A stretch of 64,000 nt of DNA from Chitinispirillales bacterium (GTDB lineage Bacteria > Fibrobacterota > Chitinivibrionia > Chitinivibrionales > Chitinispirillaceae): contig JAIRVB010000011.1 in assembly GCA_031254105.1 (NCBI GenBank), positions 41,410 to 105,409 of the forward strand, read 5' to 3'. Shown piece after piece: positions 46,324 to 55,110 of the stretch. Each line of letters starts with the position of its first letter. Within the stretch, counting starts at the first letter, position 1. A model generated the notes under the pieces. The model did no database searches. It had not been told where the DNA came from and worked only from the letters and a program-made list of their open reading frames with translations. The position numbers were made by a program, and so were the translations under genes.

Positions 46324-47843
46324 TGTGTTGAGAACTCGTTTGTTAAATCTACCTTTGGAGTTGGTTTTTTGTCATTTTTTTTAATTATTAGTTTAATATC
46401 GTTACGACAGATAAAATAAGTCAGGGCAGTGGCAAACGCATAATAACAAACCCCGCTTAAAACCAGATGCAATCTTCCAATATCAAAAAAGTGCCGATAC
46501 GCCAATGGGAACCAAACAAGGGATATCGCGGGAAGCCAGCCTAAAAACGCTTCTTTCAGGATTTTACAATTAATATAGTTACGCATTTTCCAGGCGACTA
46601 TTGTTGTCGCTATATTGACGGCGATGTTTGCGTATCCGAATCCTTTCGCTCCAAACGCAAAAATAAGCGGAGTTCCAAGTCCTAATGTTATCAGCATCCA
46701 TACGAGGTTGTATTTGAGGACGGTTTTTGACTTACCAAACGCATTGAGGAGAGCGGTACATACCATCAGTGTAGGCAAAAACAGGTTGGCAGGCCACAGC
46801 AGGAACCAAAGTTCCATAGTTTCGGATTCTACCCACTTTGTGCCAAAAATGTACAGCGTAAAAGGTTCTGCCATAACGAGTATAAACATGGCGAGCGGTG
46901 CGACAAACGCATTGTTGATACGCATTGACATAGCAAATAAATTTTCAAGTAGCGGTTTATCGTTGACTGCCCGCGAAAACGCAGGGAAAAAGAGTCTGCC
47001 GAGTATGGCTAAAAGCATAACGGGAAAAGCCGCGATCGTTGACGCCATGTTGACCATGCCGGTGTGAGCTGCGCCGATAATCAACCCTATTATGATAGGT
47101 GAGATCGAATCTTTCAGAACGTTTACAAATGCTCCGACTTGATATGGCAAACCGAACGAGAGGTGATTTTTAATGAACGATAAATTAAAATCTAATTTTA
47201 ACGGCATATGTTTCACTATATTTACAAGTATGGTTCCAATGGACACTCTGCAAAGCAGCGCAAGAGAAAAACTAAGCGGTCCATATCCGTAAAACGCCAT
47301 TAACGAAGCCATTGTATTGTAAACGGCAGCCTGAATTATCTCTATGACCGACAGCCATTTAAAATCGAGGTGTCTTTCGAGACTTGCTGTCGGGTTCATT
47401 TTGAAAACAGTTATAACAAGTGAAAGTGAGATGAATAAAAAGTGAATGGAATATGAAGATGGTATTTCGTACAATTTGCAAAGCAATGGAGTAAGTGAAA
47501 GGAATATTGCCGCTGCAGCGGTTGAAAGCACCAGCTGAGTGGTGAAAACACTTGAGTAATCCTTGATGGTTGGTTCATTACTTTGACGCCGAAGACTCGC
47601 CGAAAGGCCAACATCTCCAAAATTTGAAATAAATGCAAAAAGGAAAAAGACAATCCCATAAAACCCGTAATCCTCAATGGAGAGGTATCTTGCCAGAAAT
47701 ATGAGACCGCAGAAATTCATCCCCTGAACAGCTACTTGGCGGATAAGAAGCAGCACGCTTCCTTTTGCTGACTTGGATGCTACGGAATAGCTGGGCGGCT
47801 GTTTTATGTTTTGTGTGGTTTGTACCGGAGGTACTACGCTCAT
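46320..47843 (-). CDS. Wzx-like oligosaccharide flippase
   Basis: About 507 residues with 12-14 TM helices and the opening GSVLLLIRQVAVQGMNFCGLIFLARYLSIEDYGFYGI typical of the MOP/PST polysaccharide transporters (WzxC-like). It flips the lipid-linked repeat unit across the inner membrane. The ATG at 47843 overlaps the previous gene's stop as ATGA, which favours it over a start five codons upstream. Confidence 0.88.
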   Translation of the reverse strand: MSVVPPVQTTQNIKQPPSYSVASKSAKGSVLLLIRQVAVQGMNFCGLIFLARYLSIEDYGFYGIVFFLFAFISNFGDVGLSASLRRQSNEPTIKDYSSVFTTQLVLSTAAAAIFLSLTPLLCKLYEIPSSYSIHFLFISLSLVITVFKMNPTASLERHLDFKWLSVIEIIQAAVYNTMASLMAFYGYGPLSFSLALLCRVSIGTILVNIVKHMPLKLDFNLSFIKNHLSFGLPYQVGAFVNVLKDSISPIIIGLIIGAAHTGMVNMASTIAAFPVMLLAILGRLFFPAFSRAVNDKPLLENLFAMSMRINNAFVAPLAMFILVMAEPFTLYIFGTKWVESETMELWFLLWPANLFLPTLMVCTALLNAFGKSKTVLKYNLVWMLITLGLGTPLIFAFGAKGFGYANIAVNIATTIVAWKMRNYINCKILKEAFLGWLPAISLVWFPLAYRHFFDIGRLHLVLSGVCYYAFATALTYFICRNDIKLIIKKNDKKPTPKVDLTNEFSTQ

Positions 47844-48670
47844 ATGAATTTTTTCCAAAACAGCTGATTATAATATATTGTCCATCCATGACAACCTAAT
47901 GGCAAAGAATTATTGTTCAGCTTAAAAGCGTATTCGGGGCAAGAGTCAAAAGAAAATTGTAATGCTTTATCAAAAGGCGCAATTTTTCCGTATTTTTTTA
48001 TTTTTGAAGACCATTCAAAATCTTCATTCAGTTCTAATTTAAACTTACGCAAAAAACGTATTCCTAAAGATAAAAGTACTCGTTTAAGTAAGTTAAGAGT
48101 TGTTTGATTTTTCATAAGCGTATCATATTTTGACTGCAGTAAATAGAAAAAAATATTTAAACGTAATTCTGTTTTTGCGAGTCGATAGAAAGTTTTTGTT
48201 TTTCGTAATGAGAAACCGCCATTAAAAAAATTTGTACGTTTCGGAACACTTGCTCCTCTTTGTAACATAAAATATGGGCCGCCTATATAATCGTAATCTT
48301 GTTTACACCAAAATGCTAAGTTGTTTTCAAAAATAAAAGCATCCAATTGATATATTAGAATATACTCATAATTCAAAAATCTTCTATAAAAATCACCGCA
48401 AACCATAAGGGCGTTGTACCCGTTAAAGTTACTGAAAAATTTGTTTTTAAAAAACTCATAACTTACAAACGATTCATATTCGGAGCAAATCTGTTTATAT
48501 CTCTCGCAACTCAGGTTGTAAGGAGCAATAAATACTACCGGATATTTGCCTAAAACGTTCAAACACCTGCGCAAAGATTTTTCCTCATTGCCGGACAATT
48601 CATCTTTGTATATAGGAATTATAATAGCGCAGTCACAAATGTTTTTAGCTGTCATTTTACTATCTGCCAT
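47840..48670 (-). CDS. DUF5672 putative glycosyltransferase
   Basis: 276 residues with the DUF5672 pattern: CAIIIPIYKDELSGNEEKSLRRCL, the central YEYILIYQLDAFIF (acidic DxD-like centre), YIGGPYF and NGGFSLRKTKTF. This domain appears in polysaccharide loci and has a GT-A-like fold by inference. It is followed by the flippase gene with an ATGA overlap. Confidence 0.75.
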   Translation of the reverse strand: MADSKMTAKNICDCAIIIPIYKDELSGNEEKSLRRCLNVLGKYPVVFIAPYNLSCERYKQICSEYESFVSYEFFKNKFFSNFNGYNALMVCGDFYRRFLNYEYILIYQLDAFIFENNLAFWCKQDYDYIGGPYFMLQRGASVPKRTNFFNGGFSLRKTKTFYRLAKTELRLNIFFYLLQSKYDTLMKNQTTLNLLKRVLLSLGIRFLRKFKLELNEDFEWSSKIKKYGKIAPFDKALQFSFDSCPEYAFKLNNNSLPLGCHGWTIYYNQLFWKKFI

Positions 48671-48703
48671 TTATAGTTTACTATTGAGGTTTTAAGGTTT
48701 AAT

Positions 48704-49531
48704 TTAACTCAGTACCCCGATTTTTCTTTTCCCAAAAAGTGCCCTTAAAAAGTTATTGCGTCTCAAGCTAAGTGTAAAATTTTCCCTTATCTTTAACCAA
48801 AATGATTTCTCCCGCCAAGCGCCGCTGCATAGATGAATAGCATAGCAATCTTTTTCGCAATGATTTAAGTTTTCTGAAAATATGGTGTTTGGATAAATTG
48901 TCATATTAAACTTTAATTTTTGCAACTCATTTTTATAACGAAATCCGTATCCTGCCGCTATATGAGCATAAATATCCGGCGATATTATTTTGTCAAGATA
49001 CGTTCCATCTTCAAGAATAAAGTGTCTGTTATCATACCATTCCATACAGGATTTTAAAAATGGATGCCCCTTTACTCCTCCCATTACTGCGGCTTGTATC
49101 TGTATTCCATGTGTGGAAACTACTTCGCCGGTCTTGTTTTTTAAAGTCCCGTCTTCATTGAGCAGTTCAGCCAGTTGTTCCGCGTATTTTTCATAGTATT
49201 CAATGCCTGTGAAAAAACCATTTTCCAGAAACTCATTAAAACTTTTTCTTACATAAACGTCTGTGTCAAGATATATGCCCCCTTCTGTATATAGGGCGTA
49301 TAATCTTATATAGTCAGATGCAAACGCCCATTTCTTTACCTTACATGACTCTTTTACAAATATGTGAGAGTTAATATCAAATCTATTACTATCCCATAAG
49401 ACAAGCTCATAATCGGGCATCTGTTTTTTCCAGGTTTTTATGCATCTCTTAGCGTCAGCATGCATCTTCTCGCCGCTTAGCCAGCAATAATGAATTTTTT
49501 TTGGTATTTTTGCTGACTCTTCGTAAATCAT
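48704..49531 (-). CDS. GT32-like glycosyltransferase, copy A
   Basis: 275 residues. Characteristic opening IPKKIHYCWLSGE, KRCIKTWKKQMPDYELVLWD, then the DXD motif in GGIYLDTDVYV. Members transfer mannose, galactose or related sugars and are common in capsule loci. It shares most residues with copy B; the ATG overlaps the stop of copy B (ATGA). The carboxy-terminal 30 residues are basic. Confidence 0.85.
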   Translation of the reverse strand: MIYEESAKIPKKIHYCWLSGEKMHADAKRCIKTWKKQMPDYELVLWDSNRFDINSHIFVKESCKVKKWAFASDYIRLYALYTEGGIYLDTDVYVRKSFNEFLENGFFTGIEYYEKYAEQLAELLNEDGTLKNKTGEVVSTHGIQIQAAVMGGVKGHPFLKSCMEWYDNRHFILEDGTYLDKIISPDIYAHIAAGYGFRYKNELQKLKFNMTIYPNTIFSENLNHCEKDCYAIHLCSGAWREKSFWLKIRENFTLSLRRNNFLRALFGKRKIGVLS

Positions 49532-50325
49532 ATTTTTTCAAGTTTTTTCTTTCCAAAGATTGCTCTTAAAAAATTATTTTTTTTAAGTTTCCATACTATC
49601 ATATACCGTTTACTGCGCCAGGATGCTTCACAGCGATGGACAGCGTAGCTCTCATCTGTTTCTTGAGCTAAACTTCCGGCAAATACTGCGTTTGGGTAAA
49701 CTGTCATGTTATTTTTTATTTTTTGCAGTTCATTTTTATAGCGGAATCCGTATTCTAAAGCTACATGGGCGTAAATATCCGGTGATATTATTTTGTCAAA
49801 ATAACTTCCATCTTCCAAAATAAAGCGCTTGCTATTATACCAGTTCATACATGATTTCAAAAACGGATGTCCTTTCACACTACCCATTATTGCAGCCTGT
49901 ATCTGTATGCCGTTAGTAAGCATTTCCATGTTAGTTTTTTCTTTGAGAGTTCCATCTTCATTTAGCAGGTGAAGAACTTGTTTTGCCTGTCCCTCATGGT
50001 ATTCAACTCCTGTAAAAAAACCATTGTTTAAAAAACAATTTAAACTTTTTTTTATGTAAACGTCTATATCAAGATAGATGCCGCCTTCTGTGTATAAAGC
50101 ATACAGCCGTACATAATCAGACGCAAACGCCCATTTTTTTGCCAGACAGGCTTCTTTTACAAACATGTGTGAATTAATATCAAATTTATTACTGTCCCAT
50201 AAAACGAGTTCGTATTCTGGCATATGCTTTTTCCAGCTATCAATACACTTTACAGCGTTATCAGGTATTTTATCGCCGCTTAACCAACAATAATGAATTA
50301 TTTTCGGAATGCTTGTTTTGGTCAT
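49528..50325 (-). CDS. GT32-like glycosyltransferase, copy B
   Basis: 265 residues and a close paralogue of copy A: IPKIIHYCWLSGDK, the DXD variant GGIYLDIDVYI, and identical blocks such as WAFASDYVRLYALYTEGG and KSCMNWYNSKRFILEDGS. The pair is a recent tandem duplication and may have diverged to use different donors or acceptors. It is the first gene of the minus-strand run that ends at the GT4 gene. Confidence 0.85.
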   Translation of the reverse strand: MTKTSIPKIIHYCWLSGDKIPDNAVKCIDSWKKHMPEYELVLWDSNKFDINSHMFVKEACLAKKWAFASDYVRLYALYTEGGIYLDIDVYIKKSLNCFLNNGFFTGVEYHEGQAKQVLHLLNEDGTLKEKTNMEMLTNGIQIQAAIMGSVKGHPFLKSCMNWYNSKRFILEDGSYFDKIISPDIYAHVALEYGFRYKNELQKIKNNMTVYPNAVFAGSLAQETDESYAVHRCEASWRSKRYMIVWKLKKNNFLRAIFGKKKLEKI

Positions 50326-50527
50326 AAAAATCTGTTTGAGGATAAAAATGTGTAAACTATTTAATAAAAATAGCTATTGGTTTGTGTGTTTTCCTAACAT
50401 CATTATATTTCTGATAAGTTAGGGAAGCGCAGAAAACGTAATTTATGAATTATCAAGCAAACGAGCCGCGACAGAACAGATAACTGTAAGACCAAGCGAT
50501 TTCAACAATACGTAGTAGCTAATCCAA

Positions 50528-50788
50528 CTATTTAATGAAAGCTTTTTTAGTAGTTGGAAGCGTTATCCAAGAACCGAGAAGCTCGTTATATTCGGGAGGT
50601 GTGAATTTTTCAAATCCACCGCCGTGAAAAAAAGTCAATTCACCTACATATATTTTTTCATTTGAATAAAAAAAATCTACTCTTAAATGATAAGTATCTG
50701 CCGCTAACTTTTCTGCGATTTGCACTATTTCATCAAGCCGCATCGGCCTTTCGATATGACGGTTTTTATCACAGATGGATAGGCGCAC
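50528..50788 (-). pseudogene. TupA-like ATP-grasp C-terminal fragment
   Basis: The 86-residue frame reads RLDEIVQIAEKLAADTYHLR, VDFFYSNEKIYVGELTFFHG and GGFEKFTPPEYNELLGSWI, which is the C-terminal end of TupA-like ATP-grasp proteins found in polysaccharide clusters. Full members are about 300 residues. An in-frame TGA lies just upstream of a GTG, so it is truncated at the 5' end. The bordering spacers (50326-50527 and 50789-50878) have no gene. Confidence 0.75.
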
Positions 50789-50878
50789 GTATCACAAATT
50801 TGGAAATGTATTATACAATTAGCTAAATTTTAAAAGGGTAAACTATAATAAGATAAGCTATCAGTTAAGAGTGTAACT

Positions 50879-51814
50879 ATGAAAAACATAATCTTTAAAC
50901 TTAAAATTTGGTTTAAAAGTAATATGCTTATCAGGGATTCAGTCCGAAAAGTATTAGATATACGCAGAAAAAAAAAGTATGAATCAATGGTTGCTTACAT
51001 AAATAAGCGCTACGGATATCTTTACGAAAAATACAATAGTCCTGTTCATACCGCCTTTTCATCTGGCAGGGAGGAAAAGTATCAAATTTGGGTATGCTGG
51101 TTTCAGGGAGAGAAAAACATGCCTGAACTTGTAAAAATATGCTACGACTCACTTTTAAAAAACGCTGACGGTCATAAGGTTAATTTAATAACTTATGATA
51201 ATTATCGTGACTTTATAGATATTCCGGATTACATAGTTGAAAAACATGAAAAAAATATAATAACCGCTATTCAACTGAGTAACATTGTCCGCGCCTGTCT
51301 GCTTAGTAAATATGGCGGGTTATGGATTGATGCGACTTATTATGTTTCCGGAAAGTTACCTGACTTTAATGGTTTGTTTTTTTGGACGCCTAAATGGAAC
51401 AGGGGAGAGAAATATTTTCCATCAGCGCAGTACCTTGAGTCATTGCTGTATTGCGGGCATACAGATAATATTTTAGCGTGTTTTTTGAAAGATGCGTTTT
51501 TTGATCATTTTAAAAAGAGTAATAAGTTTACAGGTTATTATTTATGCAGCGCGTTAGTTTTTTGTGCGTATAATAATATAAAAGCAGTTAAAGATTTTAT
51601 GGATGTAATACCTTACGCAAAGCAAGGTTGCTTTGATTTATATTACCGCGTAAATTCCCAGTACAACGAAGACTGGTACAACTCTCTTTGTGAAGAGGTA
51701 AATTTTCATAAATTGACATACAAAGAAAAATTCCCAAAGTATACAAATGACAAAAAACTGACTTATTACGGACATTTGTGGCAGCGATGGGCAGGTTCAA
51801 TTGTTGAATCATAG
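50879..51814 (+). CDS. Capsular polysaccharide synthesis protein (GT32/Caps_synth-like)
   Basis: 311 residues. Hallmarks are IWVCWFQGEKNMPELVKICYDSL, the acidic substrate loop VRACLLSKYGGLWIDATYYV (the GG-W-D pattern that corresponds to DXD) and the C-terminal YYGHLWQRW. It transfers a sugar in exopolysaccharide assembly. It is oriented opposite to its neighbours, hinting at an inserted or rearranged gene. Confidence 0.82.
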   Translation: MKNIIFKLKIWFKSNMLIRDSVRKVLDIRRKKKYESMVAYINKRYGYLYEKYNSPVHTAFSSGREEKYQIWVCWFQGEKNMPELVKICYDSLLKNADGHKVNLITYDNYRDFIDIPDYIVEKHEKNIITAIQLSNIVRACLLSKYGGLWIDATYYVSGKLPDFNGLFFWTPKWNRGEKYFPSAQYLESLLYCGHTDNILACFLKDAFFDHFKKSNKFTGYYLCSALVFCAYNNIKAVKDFMDVIPYAKQGCFDLYYRVNSQYNEDWYNSLCEEVNFHKLTYKEKFPKYTNDKKLTYYGHLWQRWAGSIVES

Positions 51815-51898
51815 TTTTTAATGATTAGACAATAAAGTTTTGGGGAGTAATTGTCGGGATACGTGTTTCATTGTTCCTGTTACAAAAACGGTAAATAT

Positions 51899-51928
51899 GC
51901 GTAATGATAATCACAATCTAAAAAATTA
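51899..51928 (+). repeat. ATAATCA/A-tract motif
   Basis: TGCGTAATGATAATCACAAT followed by CTAAAAAATT. It is a well-matched copy of the family clustered at 37261-37467, lying in a 150-bp convergent spacer rather than before a gene, which argues against a simple promoter role. Confidence 0.5.
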
Positions 51929-51968
51929 AATTTCTTTGCGGGATATTTATCAAAAGCAAATTGTATTT

Positions 51969-52934
51969 TTACGGTATAGATATGGCTGCTTTGGGGGGCA
52001 GTGAATGTAAGTCTACCTTATAGTAGTCAATAATATTCTTAAGCTGTTGATCGTTGCCACCGCCGTTTACATTGTCCGCAAGCAGCGTGTATCCATTTTC
52101 AAAGCCGTATTCACGGTAAGGGTTAACATATTTTACATTATCGCAAGAATTTTTTGCCACATGAACCGGTGTCCCATTTAGTATAGCCATGAAGTAGAAC
52201 CATAGATCGTCGCCATATGGCGCAAGTTTCATAAACAAATCCCGTTTGAAAACATCTTCGTGCAGATATTTTTTGTGGTATAAGCAACCGCCTGCTCCAA
52301 GCTGAACATTCAGAAAGGGTGGGTAGTCGTCTTTTATGTTACGTTTCCATTTTACAAAAGGTATAAGAGAGTTATCCGCGTCAAACTCAATTGCCTTCGC
52401 TACATGGCAAATTACAGACTCCGGGTTTTCAAGATGTGAGTTCCATAATTTTTCAAGCCATGTTTTTTCGTAAAATATATCATCATCTGCTGTTGCGATA
52501 AAGGAATCCGGAAACTGCTCAAGGCTTGGGATAAGTTTTTTGTATGAACGCAAATCCTCACACCATCGAATATCAAGCCCATGTTTTTTAAAAGCAAGCA
52601 GTTCGTTTGGTAAATCCCGTTCTTTATTGGGGAATTGACTCTCCGCAAGCCAGAGTACAATTCTTTGAGGGAGCAGTGTCTGGTTTAGGAGCGAATAGAC
52701 GGCGTACTTGACTTCTGTGATTCTTTGAGGGAAAGTTGTTAGTGAAACGATAAGATTGTTCTCTGTTTCACTGCTTGATTTTCGCCCATGTTTGATGAAT
52801 GCCGCGATTTTTTTGTCCAGAATGCGGTTGTATGTTCTTTTTTGAAAGATAAAAAACAGCAGTTCGCGCGTTGGCGCAAAAGAGAAAAGGAGTGTTCTGA
52901 TCTTATCTTTATCAAACATCGTATTATCAGGCAT
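51969..52934 (-). CDS. GT-A-type glycosyltransferase
   Basis: 321 residues. The acidic motif ATADDDIFYEKTWLEKLW, the NNLIVSLTTFPQRI start of the catalytic fold and LAPYGDDLWFYF point to a GT-A glycosyltransferase of capsule loci. The first 45 residues are basic and hydrophobic and may associate with the membrane. It overlaps the epimerase gene by 8 bp. The sugar is not predicted. Confidence 0.75.
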   Translation of the reverse strand: MPDNTMFDKDKIRTLLFSFAPTRELLFFIFQKRTYNRILDKKIAAFIKHGRKSSSETENNLIVSLTTFPQRITEVKYAVYSLLNQTLLPQRIVLWLAESQFPNKERDLPNELLAFKKHGLDIRWCEDLRSYKKLIPSLEQFPDSFIATADDDIFYEKTWLEKLWNSHLENPESVICHVAKAIEFDADNSLIPFVKWKRNIKDDYPPFLNVQLGAGGCLYHKKYLHEDVFKRDLFMKLAPYGDDLWFYFMAILNGTPVHVAKNSCDNVKYVNPYREYGFENGYTLLADNVNGGGNDQQLKNIIDYYKVDLHSLPPKAAISIP

Positions 52935-53958
52935 GGTTTGGTTTTTGGAATAAATTCAGATTAAGCCACTCCGCGGTTTTTCGGGTTCCCTCCCTGATGT
53001 TTACATCCGGATAGTATCCAAGTTTATCCCTTATTTTCTCTGTAGAAACGATATTCACATTTTTTGTTGTCCAATCTACAGTCTCTCTTGAGAAAAATGG
53101 TTTTCGTGAGTATTTTGAAATAACCGGAGGGAAGGGAAAGATTCGCGCCGCGATCTCCCAGCATAATCCCAAAAGAGAGGCGATAAATAGTGGAATGTAG
53201 ATAAATATAACTTTTTTATTCATGCTGGCGGCGATGTTTGATACAACTTCCTTTATCGTGTACGAGCGCTCATCCGATATATAAAAGAGTTCGCCGGCGG
53301 CTTCCTTTTTCTCTCCCGCCAAAATAATTCCGCTGATCGCGTTGTCAACGTAGCAAAATTCCATTTTTGTCTTACCGCTTCCAATCAACGGATAGATTCC
53401 CTTGCGAACCATCCCAAACAGTTTCGGGACAATGAGGAATGTACCGGGGCCGTAAATCATAGGCAGCCTTAACACGGTGCACTCCATAGGCCATTTTCCG
53501 GACAATACATGCTGCTCAGCTAATAGTTTACTTTTGCCATAGTTGTTGACTGGGTTTGGCGGATCGGTTTCTGTTCTCGGATTAACCCCATCCCCAAATC
53601 CAGCGGCTTCGACAGTGCTGATAAAAACAAATCTGCTGACACCTGCGGATTTCGCTTCCTCAAGCAGATTTATTGTACCCTGAATATTAACGGCAGTATA
53701 ATCATCCCATGATTTACTTAGGTCATTTCTTGCGATTGCGGCCATGTGGTAGACGGTATCAATCCCGTCCATTAATCCTGATACCGATTCACGGTCGCTG
53801 ATATCCGTTTTTCTGAAATCAACCTCATCGGAACGAAAAAAGTAAAGCTCACAGTCGTCTTTGTTGACAGTGCGCACAGTGTGATTGGCGTCAATAAGTT
53901 TTCTTGTCAAATGCTGACCGATAAAACCGCTCGCGCCTGTGATTAATATGTTTGACAT
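52927..53958 (-). CDS. NAD-dependent sugar epimerase/dehydratase
   Basis: A 343-residue extended-SDR enzyme: nucleotide-binding GASGFIGQH (G8, G11, G14), catalytic YGKSK (Tyr 140, Lys 144) and the Ser/Thr at 114-115, LRLPMIYGPG. A hydrophobic segment near residue 245-265 (IFIYIPLFIASLLGL) is typical of UDP-glucose-4-epimerase-like enzymes that act with undecaprenyl sugars. It makes a precursor for the locus. It lies 12 bp past pyrF. Confidence 0.85.
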   Translation of the reverse strand: MSNILITGASGFIGQHLTRKLIDANHTVRTVNKDDCELYFFRSDEVDFRKTDISDRESVSGLMDGIDTVYHMAAIARNDLSKSWDDYTAVNIQGTINLLEEAKSAGVSRFVFISTVEAAGFGDGVNPRTETDPPNPVNNYGKSKLLAEQHVLSGKWPMECTVLRLPMIYGPGTFLIVPKLFGMVRKGIYPLIGSGKTKMEFCYVDNAISGIILAGEKKEAAGELFYISDERSYTIKEVVSNIAASMNKKVIFIYIPLFIASLLGLCWEIAARIFPFPPVISKYSRKPFFSRETVDWTTKNVNIVSTEKIRDKLGYYPDVNIREGTRKTAEWLNLNLFQKPNHA

Positions 53959-53970
53959 AATGACAGTATT

Positions 53971-54684
53971 CTAAAAATGATTTTTTATCTCTTCAAGTAT
54001 ATCTGCCGCAGCCCTGCCCGGATCATCCGCCCCCGTAATCGGCCTGCCTATTACAAGCAGCGTTGATCCATTCTTTATAGCCCACTGAGGTGTAGCTATA
54101 CGTTTTTGATCGTTTACATCAGCGCCAGCGGGACGTATCCCAGGTGTAACTATTTCAAAATTTTCCGGCAGAACAGGTTTCACTTTTTGAAGATCAGCGG
54201 CCGAACACACTAACCCGCCTAAGCCGGTTTCAGAAGCCTTCTTCGCGAGATGTACCACATATTCATCTGTTGACAGTGGAACGCCGAGTTCGTTATTAAG
54301 CATTTTTTGATCAATACTCGTAAGAAGCGTTACCCCAAGTATTTTTGGAGGATGCGCCGCCTTAGCCGCCGCCTGCGCCGCTGCTTTCATCATTTCCACA
54401 CCCCCCTGAGTGTGAATAGTGAGATAGTCAACATTCAAGCTGCAAGCTGCTTCCACCGCTTTTGCGACAGTGTTTGGAATATCGTGGAACTTCAGATCCA
54501 GAAATATTTTAGAGCCTGCCAAGCGAACCATATCAAGAACAGGCGGCCCAAACCGGGTAAACTGTTCAAGCCCCAGTTTATATACGCCGACGCTTTGTGA
54601 AGTCTTGAGGATAAGCTGCTTAAGGTTATCCGGATCGTTAATGTTGTCTAATGCTAAAGCTATGTAGTCGCGTGTTGTTTTCAT
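53971..54684 (-). CDS. pyrF: Orotidine 5'-phosphate decarboxylase
   Basis: A 237-residue TIM-barrel enzyme of usual length that makes UMP. The catalytic motif FLDLKFHDIPNTV (Asp 63, Lys 65, Asp 68) and the phosphate-binding VTPGIRPAGADVNDQ and VIGRPITGADDP are intact. The promoter region just upstream contains a 7-bp tandem array. It is probably the first gene of the epimerase operon. Confidence 0.95.
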   Translation of the reverse strand: MKTTRDYIALALDNINDPDNLKQLILKTSQSVGVYKLGLEQFTRFGPPVLDMVRLAGSKIFLDLKFHDIPNTVAKAVEAACSLNVDYLTIHTQGGVEMMKAAAQAAAKAAHPPKILGVTLLTSIDQKMLNNELGVPLSTDEYVVHLAKKASETGLGGLVCSAADLQKVKPVLPENFEIVTPGIRPAGADVNDQKRIATPQWAIKNGSTLLVIGRPITGADDPGRAAADILEEIKNHF

Positions 54685-54698
54685 ATTATAAATATAAT

Positions 54699-54726
54699 AG
54701 TGGTTAGTGATTAGTGGTTAGTGGTT
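54699..54726. repeat. 7-bp tandem repeat (TAGTGGT)
   Basis: Four units TAGTGGT, TAGTGAT, TAGTGGT, TAGTGGT in a row, ending at the stop of the IVP pseudogene and upstream of pyrF. A second 7-bp array of unrelated unit lies at 39954-39988. Confidence 0.7.
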
Positions 54727-55089
54727 AGTTTTTTGTAAGAGCAGCTAACATTTTTCCATTTTCTGCGATAAGGCCATTGATTCAGAAATATCCGTATTGG
54801 TGAGGTATCCCACTTTCACTCATAGAAGTAACTGCGTTTCAAGTTCAGCTTTTGATCCGTTAGCTATAGCCGAAAAACGAATAAGCTCTTTTGTTGAATT
54901 TCTGGCTTGCCCTTCCGCTATATTTGACGGAATTGATACCACTGCTCTTCTCATCTGATCCGACAATGAAAACATTTCCATCTTTGGGAGTTTTTTGACT
55001 AAAAAATATATCTCTTTAGCTAAATCCATTGCTTTCTGCCAAACAATCAACTCTTGATAACTCTTTATTCCCATGTCCTCATCCCTCAC
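54726..55089 (-). pseudogene. Four-helix-bundle (23S rRNA-intervening-sequence) protein, broken
   Basis: The first 89 codons give the family core YQELIVWQKAMDLAKEIY, then DQMRRAVVSIPSNIAEGQAR and SKAELETQLLL. An in-frame TGA follows (54820-54822) and translation resumes in the same frame as VKVGYLTNTDISESMALSQK, then loses frame at an A-tract near 54744 before the expected end LAALTKN. One stop and one frameshift make it a pseudogene. The probable original start is ATG 55074. Confidence 0.75.
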
Positions 55090-55110
55090 TAATTACTGGC
55101 CGCTGTGCGC

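Noticed and set aside
54820..54822. UGA recoding in the IVP-like gene
   Set aside because: A frameshift follows and other genes use TGA as a normal stop, so a pseudogene is simpler.
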